From: Halogeometricum sp. S3BR5-2 | Lineage (GTDB): Archaea; Halobacteriota; Halobacteria; Halobacteriales; Haloferacaceae | Reading direction: 5' to 3' | Length of the DNA: 64,000 bases | Assembly: GCF_031624635.1 (NCBI RefSeq) | Contig: NZ_JAMQOQ010000009.1 | Location: 1-64,000 of the forward strand | In this document: positions 35,358 through 43,462 of the stretch, one piece after another | How positions within the stretch are numbered: position 1 is the first letter of the stretch | Layout of the letters: every line of letters begins with the position of its first letter | Position numbers and translations under genes: made by a program | Notes under the pieces: generated by a model | The model's database searches: none | What the model was told of the DNA's origin: nothing | Seen by the model: only the letters and a program-made list of their open reading frames with translations

Positions 35358-37274
35358 ATGCCGCAACACACGAACCCGAAGCCTGCAACGATGGTCGTCC
35401 AAAATATCGGTGGGATCGACACGTGTGAAATCGAATTCAATCCCGGCGTTACGGTATGTACCGGGCAAAACGCAACGAATCGTACCTCGCTATTGACGGC
35501 GATTGCCGGTGCGCTTGGCGGTTCAGCTGCCACGTTGAAAAGCGATGCCGACAAGGGACACGTCCAACTCGAGTTCGACGGCGAAACCTACACGCGCCAC
35601 TATCATCGCGGATCGGACGGCTCGGTTATCACTGATGGTGAGCCATATACCGATGATCCAGAACTCGTTGATCTGTTCGCATGTCTTCTCGAGGATAATC
35701 CAGCACGACGAGCTGTTGAGCGAGGAGACGATCTCCGTGATATCCTCATGCGTCCAGTCGATACCGAGGCCATTCAGGAACGTATTCGGGAGTTTGAACG
35801 TGAGCGGACGCAAATTACTGCCCGACTCGAAGAAATCGAGCGCAAACGCAACCACTTACCTGAGTTGGAAACACGACGGACGACTCTCGAAGACGAACTT
35901 GAAGCCACCACAGAGAAACTGGGTGCCCTGCGCGAACAGGTAGCCGACCACGACATTGACGCGGACGCAGCTGGAGCCGCTGAGGATCTCCTGAGCGACC
36001 TGGAGTCGTGTCGTCAGACACTCAGACAGACGCGTGACGAAATCGAAACACAGCAATCGACCCTCGAGGCGCTATCTGATGAACGCGAGGAGATCTCTGA
36101 CGAACTCGACAACTTGAAAGACCAGGATACGGACTGGGAGGACCTTGAGCGAGAACTCGACCAACTCCAAGACCGCGAGCGCGAACTTCAAGACTCAATC
36201 AACGACCTCTCTGCGATCGTCGAGTTCAACGACGAGCTTCTCAACTCATCCGATGAACTTGTCGATACGAATCCAGACGAACAGACCGTCACCGACGAGC
36301 TCAACCCGATGTCGGCCACGATCAAATGCTGGACCTGCGGGAATCACGTAGAACGTCGAGCTATCGATAGCCAACTGGAGGAACTTCGAACCGTCATTGG
36401 GGAAAAACGGTCCGAGCGACAGGAAGTACAGGATGAAATCGCTGAGCTTCGTGAGCAACTCGACCAGCTCCAGTCAGCTGAACGCCGACGACGTGAATGC
36501 GAAGAGCGACTTGACGAAAACGACCGGCAGAGACAGCGCCGAGAACAGCGAGTCAACGACCTCGAAAAGAAAGTTACTGAGCTCCGAGAGACGATTCGTG
36601 AGCTAGAAGAGGAGGTCAAAGAGACCGAGGAGTTCCGCGAGAGTGAGCTGGTAGAGCAGTATGAGCGGCTCTCCGAGCTTGAATACGAACGGGGGCAAAT
36701 CGAACAGGAACTAAACGACGTCGAAGACGAACTCCGGGACCTGGAGTCACTGGCAGATGAGCAAGAACAGCTCGAAGCGCAGAAAGCGCAGCTCCAAGAG
36801 GAACTCGAATCGCTACGGACGCGCATCGAGGACCTCGAACGTGACGCGGTCGAGGCGTTTAATGAACATATGGCCGAGGTGCTGTCCTTGTTGGAGTATC
36901 AAAACATTGAGCGGGTTTGGATTGAGCGGAAAGTACCGAATGATGGACCTGAGGGAGTATTCGAGCTCCACGTGGTGCGGTCGACTGAGAACGGGACGAT
37001 GTACGAAGATACGGTCGACCATTTAAGCGAAAGCGAACGCGAAGTGATCGGGCTGGTGGTCGCACTAGCGGGCTATCTCGTCCACGAAGTGTATGAAACG
37101 GTCCCCGTGATGCTGCTGGACTCCTTAGAAGCTATCGACGCCGGTCGCATCGCCCGACTCATCGAGTACATCGCTGAGTTCGCATCCTATCTCATCGTTG
37201 CATTGCTTGAAGAGGACGCCCAAGATCTCAACGACACGTATACCCGACTATCGTCGGATACCATCGGCTCGTAA
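35358..37274 (+). CDS. Archaea-specific SMC-related protein with zinc hook (Rad50/SMC-like ATPase)
   Basis: About 638 residues. Residues near 25-45 carry the Walker A (CTGQNATNRTSLLTAI). Two long coiled-coil arms (about 130-310 and 325-500) flank a zinc-hook CxxC (IKCWTCGNHVE, about residue 320). The C-terminal head has the signature-like HLSESEREVIGLVVALAGYL and Walker B VPVMLLDSLEAID. It belongs to the haloarchaeal SMC-related proteins found beside rdfA, presumed to act on chromosome or membrane organisation. Start: an in-frame TTG at 35340 also exists; the ATG at 35358 is preferred. Confidence 0.83.
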   Translation: MPQHTNPKPATMVVQNIGGIDTCEIEFNPGVTVCTGQNATNRTSLLTAIAGALGGSAATLKSDADKGHVQLEFDGETYTRHYHRGSDGSVITDGEPYTDDPELVDLFACLLEDNPARRAVERGDDLRDILMRPVDTEAIQERIREFERERTQITARLEEIERKRNHLPELETRRTTLEDELEATTEKLGALREQVADHDIDADAAGAAEDLLSDLESCRQTLRQTRDEIETQQSTLEALSDEREEISDELDNLKDQDTDWEDLERELDQLQDRERELQDSINDLSAIVEFNDELLNSSDELVDTNPDEQTVTDELNPMSATIKCWTCGNHVERRAIDSQLEELRTVIGEKRSERQEVQDEIAELREQLDQLQSAERRRRECEERLDENDRQRQRREQRVNDLEKKVTELRETIRELEEEVKETEEFRESELVEQYERLSELEYERGQIEQELNDVEDELRDLESLADEQEQLEAQKAQLQEELESLRTRIEDLERDAVEAFNEHMAEVLSLLEYQNIERVWIERKVPNDGPEGVFELHVVRSTENGTMYEDTVDHLSESEREVIGLVVALAGYLVHEVYETVPVMLLDSLEAIDAGRIARLIEYIAEFASYLIVALLEEDAQDLNDTYTRLSSDTIGS

Positions 37275-37332
37275 CGGAGTATAGCGAGTGGAACAGCACG
37301 AGGAATTTCGGCCGCCTATCTCCACCACAGAT

Positions 37333-37662
37333 ATGTACCGACAGATCAACCCTCTACTTATGAGTCCAACCCAGTTAACCACGATCGCCTTGGTGGTCTC
37401 CGGGGTCGTAGGAGTAGTGGCAGTAGGATTATCTCTAATGGCGTATATCCGACTTCGACATACGAGTTACCGCCGGATGCTACACCCCCTTATTGTCGTC
37501 ACAATTGTTTTTACGGTTGCACACGGTCTCGTGTTTCTATTGCCGACCCATCCGCTCGTCGTAGACGTTCTTGAATCGCTTACTGTTACAGGTCTCGCTG
37601 TTGGGGTGGTTCGTCTCATTCAGCTCCATCCGCGGATGAAGAATGCTGTGGGTGGTGAGTGA
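37333..37662 (+). CDS. Small membrane protein of the rdfA/SMC-like operon (1)
   Basis: About 109 residues with three hydrophobic helices (TTIALVVSGVVGVVAVGLSL, LIVVTIVFTVAHGLVFLL, LTVTGLAVGVVRLIQL) and cytosolic loops rich in Arg/His. In-frame starts at 37288 (GTG), 37333 and 37360 are all possible; the middle one is listed. The stop overlaps the start of the next membrane gene. Paired small membrane proteins behind the SMC-like gene could anchor it to the membrane; that is inference. Confidence 0.6.
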   Translation: MYRQINPLLMSPTQLTTIALVVSGVVGVVAVGLSLMAYIRLRHTSYRRMLHPLIVVTIVFTVAHGLVFLLPTHPLVVDVLESLTVTGLAVGVVRLIQLHPRMKNAVGGE

Positions 37663-37664
37663 CG

Positions 37665-37982
37665 ATGATTCTAGGACTTATAGAACTTTATAAAGGCATA
37701 CTCGGGGTTGGAGTGATTGCAGGAATCGCCTTCCTACTCTACTCGAATGATTTCGTCGTAATTCACCGCCGCTTCTTAGGGCTCGTTGCTATCGGAACAG
37801 GCACCACTATTGTCAGCAGACTACTGTTTATAGTTTATTGGCCGAAAGGTAGCCATTGGTCAACAGCCATCCTATTTGCTCACGTCGTGTTCATACTCTT
37901 CATAGTGGCCGGACTCTATTCGCTTGTTACCGACTATCCGGTGCAAAATGAAGAACGACGTGGGAGGCTTTTCTATCGATAA
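37665..37982 (+). CDS. Small membrane protein of the rdfA/SMC-like operon (2)
   Basis: A 105-residue protein with three helices (ELYKGILGVGVIAGIAFLLY, FLGLVAIGTGTTIVSRLLFI, AILFAHVVFILFIVAGLYSL) and a basic tail (NEERRGRLFYR). ATG at 37665 lies three bases behind the upstream stop; a GTG at 37659 is also in frame and would overlap it. It has the same three-helix plan as the previous gene, suggesting they form a pair. No recognised family. Confidence 0.6.
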   Translation: MILGLIELYKGILGVGVIAGIAFLLYSNDFVVIHRRFLGLVAIGTGTTIVSRLLFIVYWPKGSHWSTAILFAHVVFILFIVAGLYSLVTDYPVQNEERRGRLFYR

Positions 37983-38362
37983 TTTCCGCTATTTACTCCA
38001 AGCAACCGTACGTAAATCCGTTCTGTCGGTACGTCAAGCCGGGCAATAACAGTGATAGCCCACTGCTCAAAGTCTCATGAGGACTGAAAAGCACTTCTGG
38101 ACCGCCCTAAGGTCTACTCTTGTTGCATTCGACTTGATTGCGTGTAAAACCCTATAGTGGATTCCCAGAATGTAGGAATCCCCCAAACACGTTCGTCATG
38201 AAGAATTGAATACCGATACTGATTGGCCCATGGTCGGTGATACTCATGAACAAACAAAAGACTGCCACAGTAGGCTTGCTATTGAAGCGGTGATAGACAT
38301 GTCCGCCGAAGCTGTAGCGATTGGTTCATCTCCGTATTTCCGGGCTCTAGGTGAGATAACGG
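37983..38362. other. 380-base region with the second best respiratory palindrome
   Basis: No gene seen. It contains the palindrome at 38159-38181, described separately. The remaining sequence shows no repeats or RNA-like structure that I can support. Confidence 0.45.
38159..38181. promoter_or_regulatory. Palindrome GGATTCCCA n5 TAGGAATCC
   Basis: 9-base arms with one mismatch, the same 5-base spacer as the perfect copy before coxA, and a shared 3' extension (CCAAACACGTTC here, CCAAACAGGTTC there). It lies about 200 bases before a small wHTH gene. The shared flank makes chance identity unlikely and suggests a common regulator or a copied promoter. Confidence 0.55.
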
Positions 38363-38680
38363 GTGGTACGTGTGATTGACCGAGTGGAAAAGGAGATCGA
38401 TATGCTCACCCGTCATTTTCAGATTCTCCAGCTGGTCATCCAACACGAGCCGATTGGGATTGTGAAGTTATCTCAGCATACTGGATATCCCCATCACAAA
38501 GTTCGATATTCCCTTCGTGTACTCGAGGAGGAGTCAATCATCGAACCGTCTCAGGAGGGCGCAGTGACGACCGATAAAACACATAAATTCGTCAACGCCC
38601 ATGCAGATGTTATTGACGAAATTCTCGCGAGGTTAGAAGCAATGGAGTTGGATGACACGACAGAACTGAAGGAGGGCTGA
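38363..38680 (+). CDS. Small winged-helix regulator
   Basis: Up to 105 residues: LTRHFQILQLVIQHEPIGIV, KLSQHTGYPHHKVRYSLRVL, EEESIIEPSQEGAVTT form a helix-turn-helix with wing, followed by a helical acidic tail. Starts at GTG 38363, GTG 38372 or ATG 38402 are possible. It resembles haloarchaeal predicted regulators; target unknown. It stands behind the palindrome at 38159. Confidence 0.62.
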   Translation: MVRVIDRVEKEIDMLTRHFQILQLVIQHEPIGIVKLSQHTGYPHHKVRYSLRVLEEESIIEPSQEGAVTTDKTHKFVNAHADVIDEILARLEAMELDDTTELKEG

Positions 38681-38859
38681 GAAAAATCCGCGCTATGAGC
38701 TATTTGTCGCCGACCTAGGCAGGTTGCACGTCCCGTGAATTAAGAATGAAATAGTCAGGTTGGTCGTAGATTCGTAGGTCCCGTCAAGCTCTAGTGGTCA
38801 AGATCCATGATCTATCCAGTTCTGGGCAGATTGTTTTCCGAGACAAGAGTAGTATAAGA

Positions 38860-39295
38860 ATATTTAGTTTGAATAGGCTGTATTGAATCGCCATACTGAA
38901 GTCGAATTCTCTGTTTTACAACTCGCTTAATATTATAAAAGATACATATCAGGGCGATCTCTCGGAACTCACGGAACCAAGAACGCGCTCGCACGGCGAA
39001 GCCGAGCAAGCGCTTGACAGCCGAGTTGACGGTCTCAGTCATAGAGCGCTGATTGTAGCACTGTTCGTCGATTCTGGCGTTGTGTGCGTGATCATAGGGC
39101 GCGAAGATACGGTGCTTGATGAGCGGTCTGATGCCGAGTTCACGCAGCGCTCCACGGAGTAACTGCTTATCATAGCCTTTATTCGCGGCAAGAGATCGCA
39201 GATCGCTCGCGCGAATGCGTCGTCCACGGTGACGGCGAATACGCAGACGACGAGGTACACGTCAATACCTGCGAGAGGCATTTCCAAGGACAAGT
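38860..39295 (-). pseudogene. Remnant of an IS5-family transposase
   Basis: The minus strand carries the C-terminal half of an IS5-type transposase in two frames: LRSLAANKGYDKQLLRGALR, LGIRPLIKHRIFAPYDHAHN, ARIDEQCYNQRSMTETVNSA, VKRLLGFAVRARSWFREFRE then an AT-rich tail (KRVVKQRIRLQYGD). The Asp of ANKGYD-type and the Glu of MTETV are catalytic positions in the family. The N-terminal half is missing and the 5' piece is frameshifted, so it is a relic. Confidence 0.7.
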
Positions 39296-39686
39296 TGACG
39301 CAGTATCTTAGAGCGTTTCAACTGCGGCGAGAGCTATGCCGAAAACCGGGACGAGTCGCACTCAAACACGCTGTCCGAGCGACGCTCTAAAATCAACAGT
39401 GTGCTACGCAAGAGCGTTCACAAGATACTATTGGTGCGCTCGCAAGCGTTGAATGACGAGTCCAAGCCGGTTGATGTGTGTGAATCCCAGCTAATCGATC
39501 GAGATTTGGCGCTGCATTAATCTGGAGTATCGTGTGATTCGGCACAACGGCTAGTCCATCTTCACTTGATTTCTTTCGAGATTTGCATCAAAGAGATTCC
39601 ATTTTTGGCACTGCTGCTCTTCGCAGTGTCAGATCGACCTGACAGAACTCGTCAGGTAGAAGTAACTCGCCAGTCAAGCCTCACCA
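39296..39686. other. Region between the IS5 remnant and a truncated membrane gene
   Basis: No complete gene. A plus-strand stop-bounded frame at about 39311-39520 reads ESYAENRDESHSNTLSERRS and KINSVLRKSVHKILLVRSQ before a stop; it may be a relic of an unknown gene or chance. Otherwise nothing seen. Confidence 0.35.
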
Positions 39687-40700
39687 ATGACACGGGATCG
39701 GCGGCAAACAGAAAATGAGCATATGGGGTTGGATGTGGGACAACTCAGCTCTATACGCCCCGTGATGCTCTGTTTGCTGTTCCTTCTCTCACTTACGCAG
39801 ATCCCGGTCGCATCCGCACACGGCGCAACTGCAACCGGAGGACTCACTCAGGGACATGGACTCTTGCTCAGTTTCGTCGGTGTCGTAGTCATTGGTGGAA
39901 CCATCATATTCAAGCGAAGGAACCGTATCTCGCCAACAGTCGCACTCTATGGAGTGTTCGTCGGGATCGCTGTGACTGCGTTCGGAGCAGTCGTCTTCGA
40001 AGGGCTGTCACCAGACCCCACGTACATGGCGAGCTCAATGCCGTTCCCGCGATCGTGGTATCAACCACTCGCGCTGTCAGTCGGCCTCCTGATTGCGGTG
40101 GTAAGCTTCATCGTTGGCTGGCTTCGCTGGCCAACTCGCCCACGGTATACGTTCCTCGGCCTCCTGATGGGATTGTGGATCTCGTATCCCTACCTCATTC
40201 CTGGGCCAGCGAGCGATACACATCCACTCGGCTACGCGATCGTCCTGGGCACCCCAGTCCTTGTCGGGTACATCATCTGGAAAGATGCGGGAGGCGTCCT
40301 CCGAGCGGTTTTGCGTGATTCGGTCGCCCGTCGCTTCGGAATCGGTATCGGCATCGTGATGGCATTGTTCTTCCTCTCTGTCACGGGCTATCTCTCGTTC
40401 TTCCCGGAAGAAGGGTTCCCACACGAGGTGACGGTCGTCGTCCTTCCGGCCATCTATCAGCTGGTCACATGGCCGACGCTCGAAATCGCCATCCCACACA
40501 TCCCCTTCTTCCTCGCCGTGTCACCCGGACAAGTCATCATCGTCGGGATGCTGAGTGCTCTCATCGGATTGAACGCTGCGCTCATCGCCCGCCATTGGCG
40601 CGTCGAAGAACGGGCCGGCCTCACAGAAGGCACGGCCGGGAGCGCTGCAATCGTCGGCACGTGTACCTGCGGGTGCTGTGGCCCGCTGGCCGAGAGCTGC
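39687..40700 (+). pseudogene. 3'-truncated polytopic membrane protein gene
   Basis: Reads as an exported/polytopic haloarchaeal membrane protein: signal-like MLCLLFLLSLTQIPVASAHG, helices around TQGHGLLLSFVGVVVIGGTI, QPLALSVGLLIAVVSFIVGW, FGIGIGIVMALFFLSVTGYL and PGQVIIVGMLSALIGLNAAL, then the cysteine-rich GTCTCGCCGPLAESC near residue 330. After this the frame loses membrane character and runs 50 codons out of frame through the 5' part of a metallophosphoesterase gene to a stop at 40832. So the original 3' end was replaced by the next gene, probably through deletion. The in-frame ATG at 39720 is an alternative start. Confidence 0.55.
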
Positions 40701-40756
40701 ATGGGACGGGCAAACTCGAGATCGAACACAAAGGCGTTCGCCCGACCGACCGCCGT

Positions 40757-41467
40757 GCGAAGCTTCTCTACCTTACTGATACCCATCTGGGAAAGCAAAC
40801 AGGCGGTCACAAGAACAATTCTTGGAAATTAGACACCGTCGCTGGATTCAACGCTGCGATTGACCTCGCGATCGAGCATCGTGTCGATGCCGTTGTTCAT
40901 ACTGGCGACGTCTTCCATAACGATACCACGAACGGTATTCCGGATTCAATCGAAGAAGCATGCCATGATGGTCTCACTGAGCTGGCGAACGCCGAGGTTC
41001 CGTTCTACTTCATCTACGGCAACCATGCGCGGAAGAAGGGGAAAGTCTGTCTCGAACAGTTCTGTGATGCAGGATTGGCTACGCATCTTCGCTCCCGCCC
41101 CATTGTGATCGGTGATGCCGTCGCACTCTATGGAGTCGACTATCAGAAATCGTGGGACCACGGTCAGCTAGGCTTCGAGCGTCCACCAAGCGGGGTCGCG
41201 ACTCTCCTCTGTATGCATCAGTCGGTCGCACCGCTTACCCGGAGCCCGAACCCCGATTGTCACCTTCAGGAGATTCTCGAAGAGAGCACGATTTCGATAG
41301 ACGGGCTTGCTCTTGGACATCTTCATACGAACGCTGAGAAAACCCTGAATGGCTGCTCTGCATTTTGTGGTGGGGCAACAGAACGAATGACCAGCGACCT
41401 TGAGCCAAGTGTAGAAACCATCACTGTCGAGCAGGGAGAGATCCGCCGTCAACGTCATGTCTTATGA
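40757..41467 (+). CDS. Metallophosphoesterase (Mre11/SbcD-like fold) lacking a clear start
   Basis: About 236 recognisable residues with all metal motifs of the calcineurin-like fold: LTDTHLGK (DxH), VVHTGDVFHND (GD), YFIYGNHARKKGK (GNH), TLLCMHQSVAP and LALGHLHTNAEK (GHxH). Homologues begin a few residues before LLYLTDTHLG, but no ATG or GTG stands in this frame between about 40690 and that block. The frame simply runs open into the overlapped, truncated membrane gene. Translation would need an unusual start, or the gene is silenced. Unknown substrate; nuclease or phosphodiesterase activity is typical. Confidence 0.65.
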   Translation, partial: AKLLYLTDTHLGKQTGGHKNNSWKLDTVAGFNAAIDLAIEHRVDAVVHTGDVFHNDTTNGIPDSIEEACHDGLTELANAEVPFYFIYGNHARKKGKVCLEQFCDAGLATHLRSRPIVIGDAVALYGVDYQKSWDHGQLGFERPPSGVATLLCMHQSVAPLTRSPNPDCHLQEILEESTISIDGLALGHLHTNAEKTLNGCSAFCGGATERMTSDLEPSVETITVEQGEIRRQRHVL

Positions 41468-41482
41468 CCCCCAGTGTGAGGC

Positions 41483-41504
41483 TTAATCTTAAGAATAAGA
41501 TTAA
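41483..41504. promoter_or_regulatory. Perfect palindrome TTAATCTTA n4 TAAGATTAA
   Basis: 9-base arms without mismatch, spacer AGAA, 109 bases before the HEAT-repeat gene. It is the best copy of a motif found four more times at 56-58 kb. It behaves like an operator for a dimeric regulator; the regulator is not known. Confidence 0.6.
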
Positions 41505-41612
41505 TATTGTGCAGCACTGGGGTTCCCACGGAACCCTCGAGGTAGTCTGAGTTCTATCATTAGAACGTCCACCATCCAATGTTTTATCAATTCAGTTACA
41601 ATCAAACGAATA

Positions 41613-42653
41613 ATGGCCGATTTCAGCGAAGACATCGCTGAGCGAGCAACCGACCTACAGCAACTCGCTATCACTAATCCTTCAGAGGTTCCTCTCGACG
41701 AATTGCACGAGATCATTTCGACACCGACCGTCTCACCCAACACACATGGGGGTGCCATCGTCGCTCTACTCAACGTCGCCCGTGCCCGTGATGACATCGG
41801 GTCAGCATTTGTCGATGACTTAGACCGCTTACTCAATCGACCATCCCTCAACGACGCGCTCGTTCTTCGCTGTCTCCGTCAGCTAGCGGTGAATGATCCA
41901 ACCGCCGTCCTCAGGATTCAAGACGGAATCACTAATCGAATCACGCTCGACGATTCCGAGACTACTCAGGCTGCAACGGGATGCTGCGTCGAGCTTGCAA
42001 GTACAGATCCACAGACATTCGTCGATCAAGTTCCGATGCTCAGTGCCCTGCTCGACATCGAGGACGAGACGATTCGAACGAACGCGATCTATATCCTCTC
42101 GCAAATCGCCCACGAGTATCCAGAAGAGGTGAAGCCGATAGTCCCGCAACTGGTTGCGGGGATTACTGAACGCGATCAGTCGTACCAGACGAACGCGTTG
42201 TCGGCGCTCGGGGCAATAACCTCCGCGTATCCAGCCACTGCGAAATCAACCACTGAAATCTTGGCTGAGCTAACGTCTGCATCGGCGCTGAAGGTGCGTG
42301 CTAATGCAGCCGCTTTACTTGCCGATATCGCCAAGGAACATCCTGACGCCGTCGAGGACCATGTGCCGGCCCTGATTGAATGCTTCCACAGTGATGACGA
42401 ATTTCTCTGTGGGAACGCTGCCTCCGCGGTTCTTCACGTCGGCGTTCATAATCGATCAGCCGTCGAGGAGGCGATTCCAGCTCTCATTGAACTCTTGGAC
42501 GATCCCTCGCCAGTCGTCCGTCGAAACGCCTGCAAAGCACTCGGACAGCTAGACGCGACGGTCGCGCTCGTCCAGCTTCGCTCCGTTGCAGAATCCGACC
42601 CTGACGAGAAAGTCCGGAAATTGGCATCGTGGGCCATCGACGGGATATCGTAG
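41613..42653 (+). CDS. HEAT-repeat protein
   Basis: A 346-residue all-helical protein of HEAT/armadillo-type repeats of about 38-40 residues, for example LLDIEDETIRTNAIYILSQI, LTSASALKVRANAAALLADI, FHSDDEFLCGNAASAVLHVG, LLDDPSPVVRRNACKALGQL. Such repeats form a protein-binding solenoid. No catalytic domain. It is preceded by the perfect TTAATCTTA palindrome and is convergent with the PIN-domain gene of the Argonaute locus. Function unknown; a scaffold or adaptor is likely. Confidence 0.8.
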   Translation: MADFSEDIAERATDLQQLAITNPSEVPLDELHEIISTPTVSPNTHGGAIVALLNVARARDDIGSAFVDDLDRLLNRPSLNDALVLRCLRQLAVNDPTAVLRIQDGITNRITLDDSETTQAATGCCVELASTDPQTFVDQVPMLSALLDIEDETIRTNAIYILSQIAHEYPEEVKPIVPQLVAGITERDQSYQTNALSALGAITSAYPATAKSTTEILAELTSASALKVRANAAALLADIAKEHPDAVEDHVPALIECFHSDDEFLCGNAASAVLHVGVHNRSAVEEAIPALIELLDDPSPVVRRNACKALGQLDATVALVQLRSVAESDPDEKVRKLASWAIDGIS

Positions 42654-42692
42654 CTTGAAGAGGTCGGTTCAAATCACCGCTTTACGACGGTT

Positions 42693-43457
42693 TCAGTCGC
42701 CGGCAGGCAGGTCGGGGTCGGCGAACTCGTCTTTGATATATACGACCGGAAGCCCCAACACGGCCCTGATGCGGTCGCGGTTTCCGTACATGTGCGACTT
42801 GTCCGAGGTCACTATTTTTCCAATGAGGTTTCGGTTGCGCTGGTGATTTGCATCGCACAGAATCACCTTGTCAACATACCCATCAACGAACCAAAGACGT
42901 CGATTCCGCTCTTCCTCGGTCCACTCACTTGTCGGGCCCCACGTGAGACGACTCTGAAGTTGGGCCCGTGTCTCCAGTGCATCGGTAATGATGGTATCGC
43001 AGAGCGCGTCCATCGCCTCACGTGCCACCTTACTGGTCACCTGCTGGTCGCCGATTTCGTCGCGAAGAAAGCTCCGAATATTGGGACGAATAATCTCTCG
43101 GATCAGACGCTGAGGAAAAACGTTCTCCTCGATGCGAGTGACAGCGATAAACTCGTCAACGAGCGTTTCCAGATCCAGTTCCTCATCGGCGCAACTTCGA
43201 AGTTTAATCCCTAAGTTGGTCTGTGCAGCCCGAATTTTCGAAAACTTATCGCCGAACCTCCCCTCATCGGTCTCCCAGCTCACCTCTGCCGAATCGAGGT
43301 AGTTCTCTGAGGTGCTGTTGCAGTATTCGTAAATCACCGCCCGACTCGTCGAGAGTGAGTTGTCGGTCTCGAAGAGTCGTTCGGCCTCGTCGCGCCATAG
43401 GTCGTGAAGGAACGTCACCCCGACGAGTGGGCCGGTGTCAAGGAAATAGCGTGACAT
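42693..43457 (-). CDS. PIN-domain nuclease, long form
   Basis: A 254-residue protein with the four acidic residues of the PIN fold: Asp7 (YFLDTGPLVG), Glu44 (AVIYEYCN), Asp202 (VILCDANHQRN) and Asp219 (IVTSDKSHMYG). The order and spacing to the C-terminus (KVILCDANH...KIVTSDKSH) are those of VapC-like RNases, but a helical insert of about 120 residues between Glu44 and Asp202 makes it nearly twice the usual VapC length. It begins five bases after the upstream Panacea-like gene, so both are one operon. Likely an RNA-cleaving toxin or effector. Confidence 0.72.
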   Translation of the reverse strand: MSRYFLDTGPLVGVTFLHDLWRDEAERLFETDNSLSTSRAVIYEYCNSTSENYLDSAEVSWETDEGRFGDKFSKIRAAQTNLGIKLRSCADEELDLETLVDEFIAVTRIEENVFPQRLIREIIRPNIRSFLRDEIGDQQVTSKVAREAMDALCDTIITDALETRAQLQSRLTWGPTSEWTEEERNRRLWFVDGYVDKVILCDANHQRNRNLIGKIVTSDKSHMYGNRDRIRAVLGLPVVYIKDEFADPDLPAGD

Positions 43458-43462
43458 AGAAC

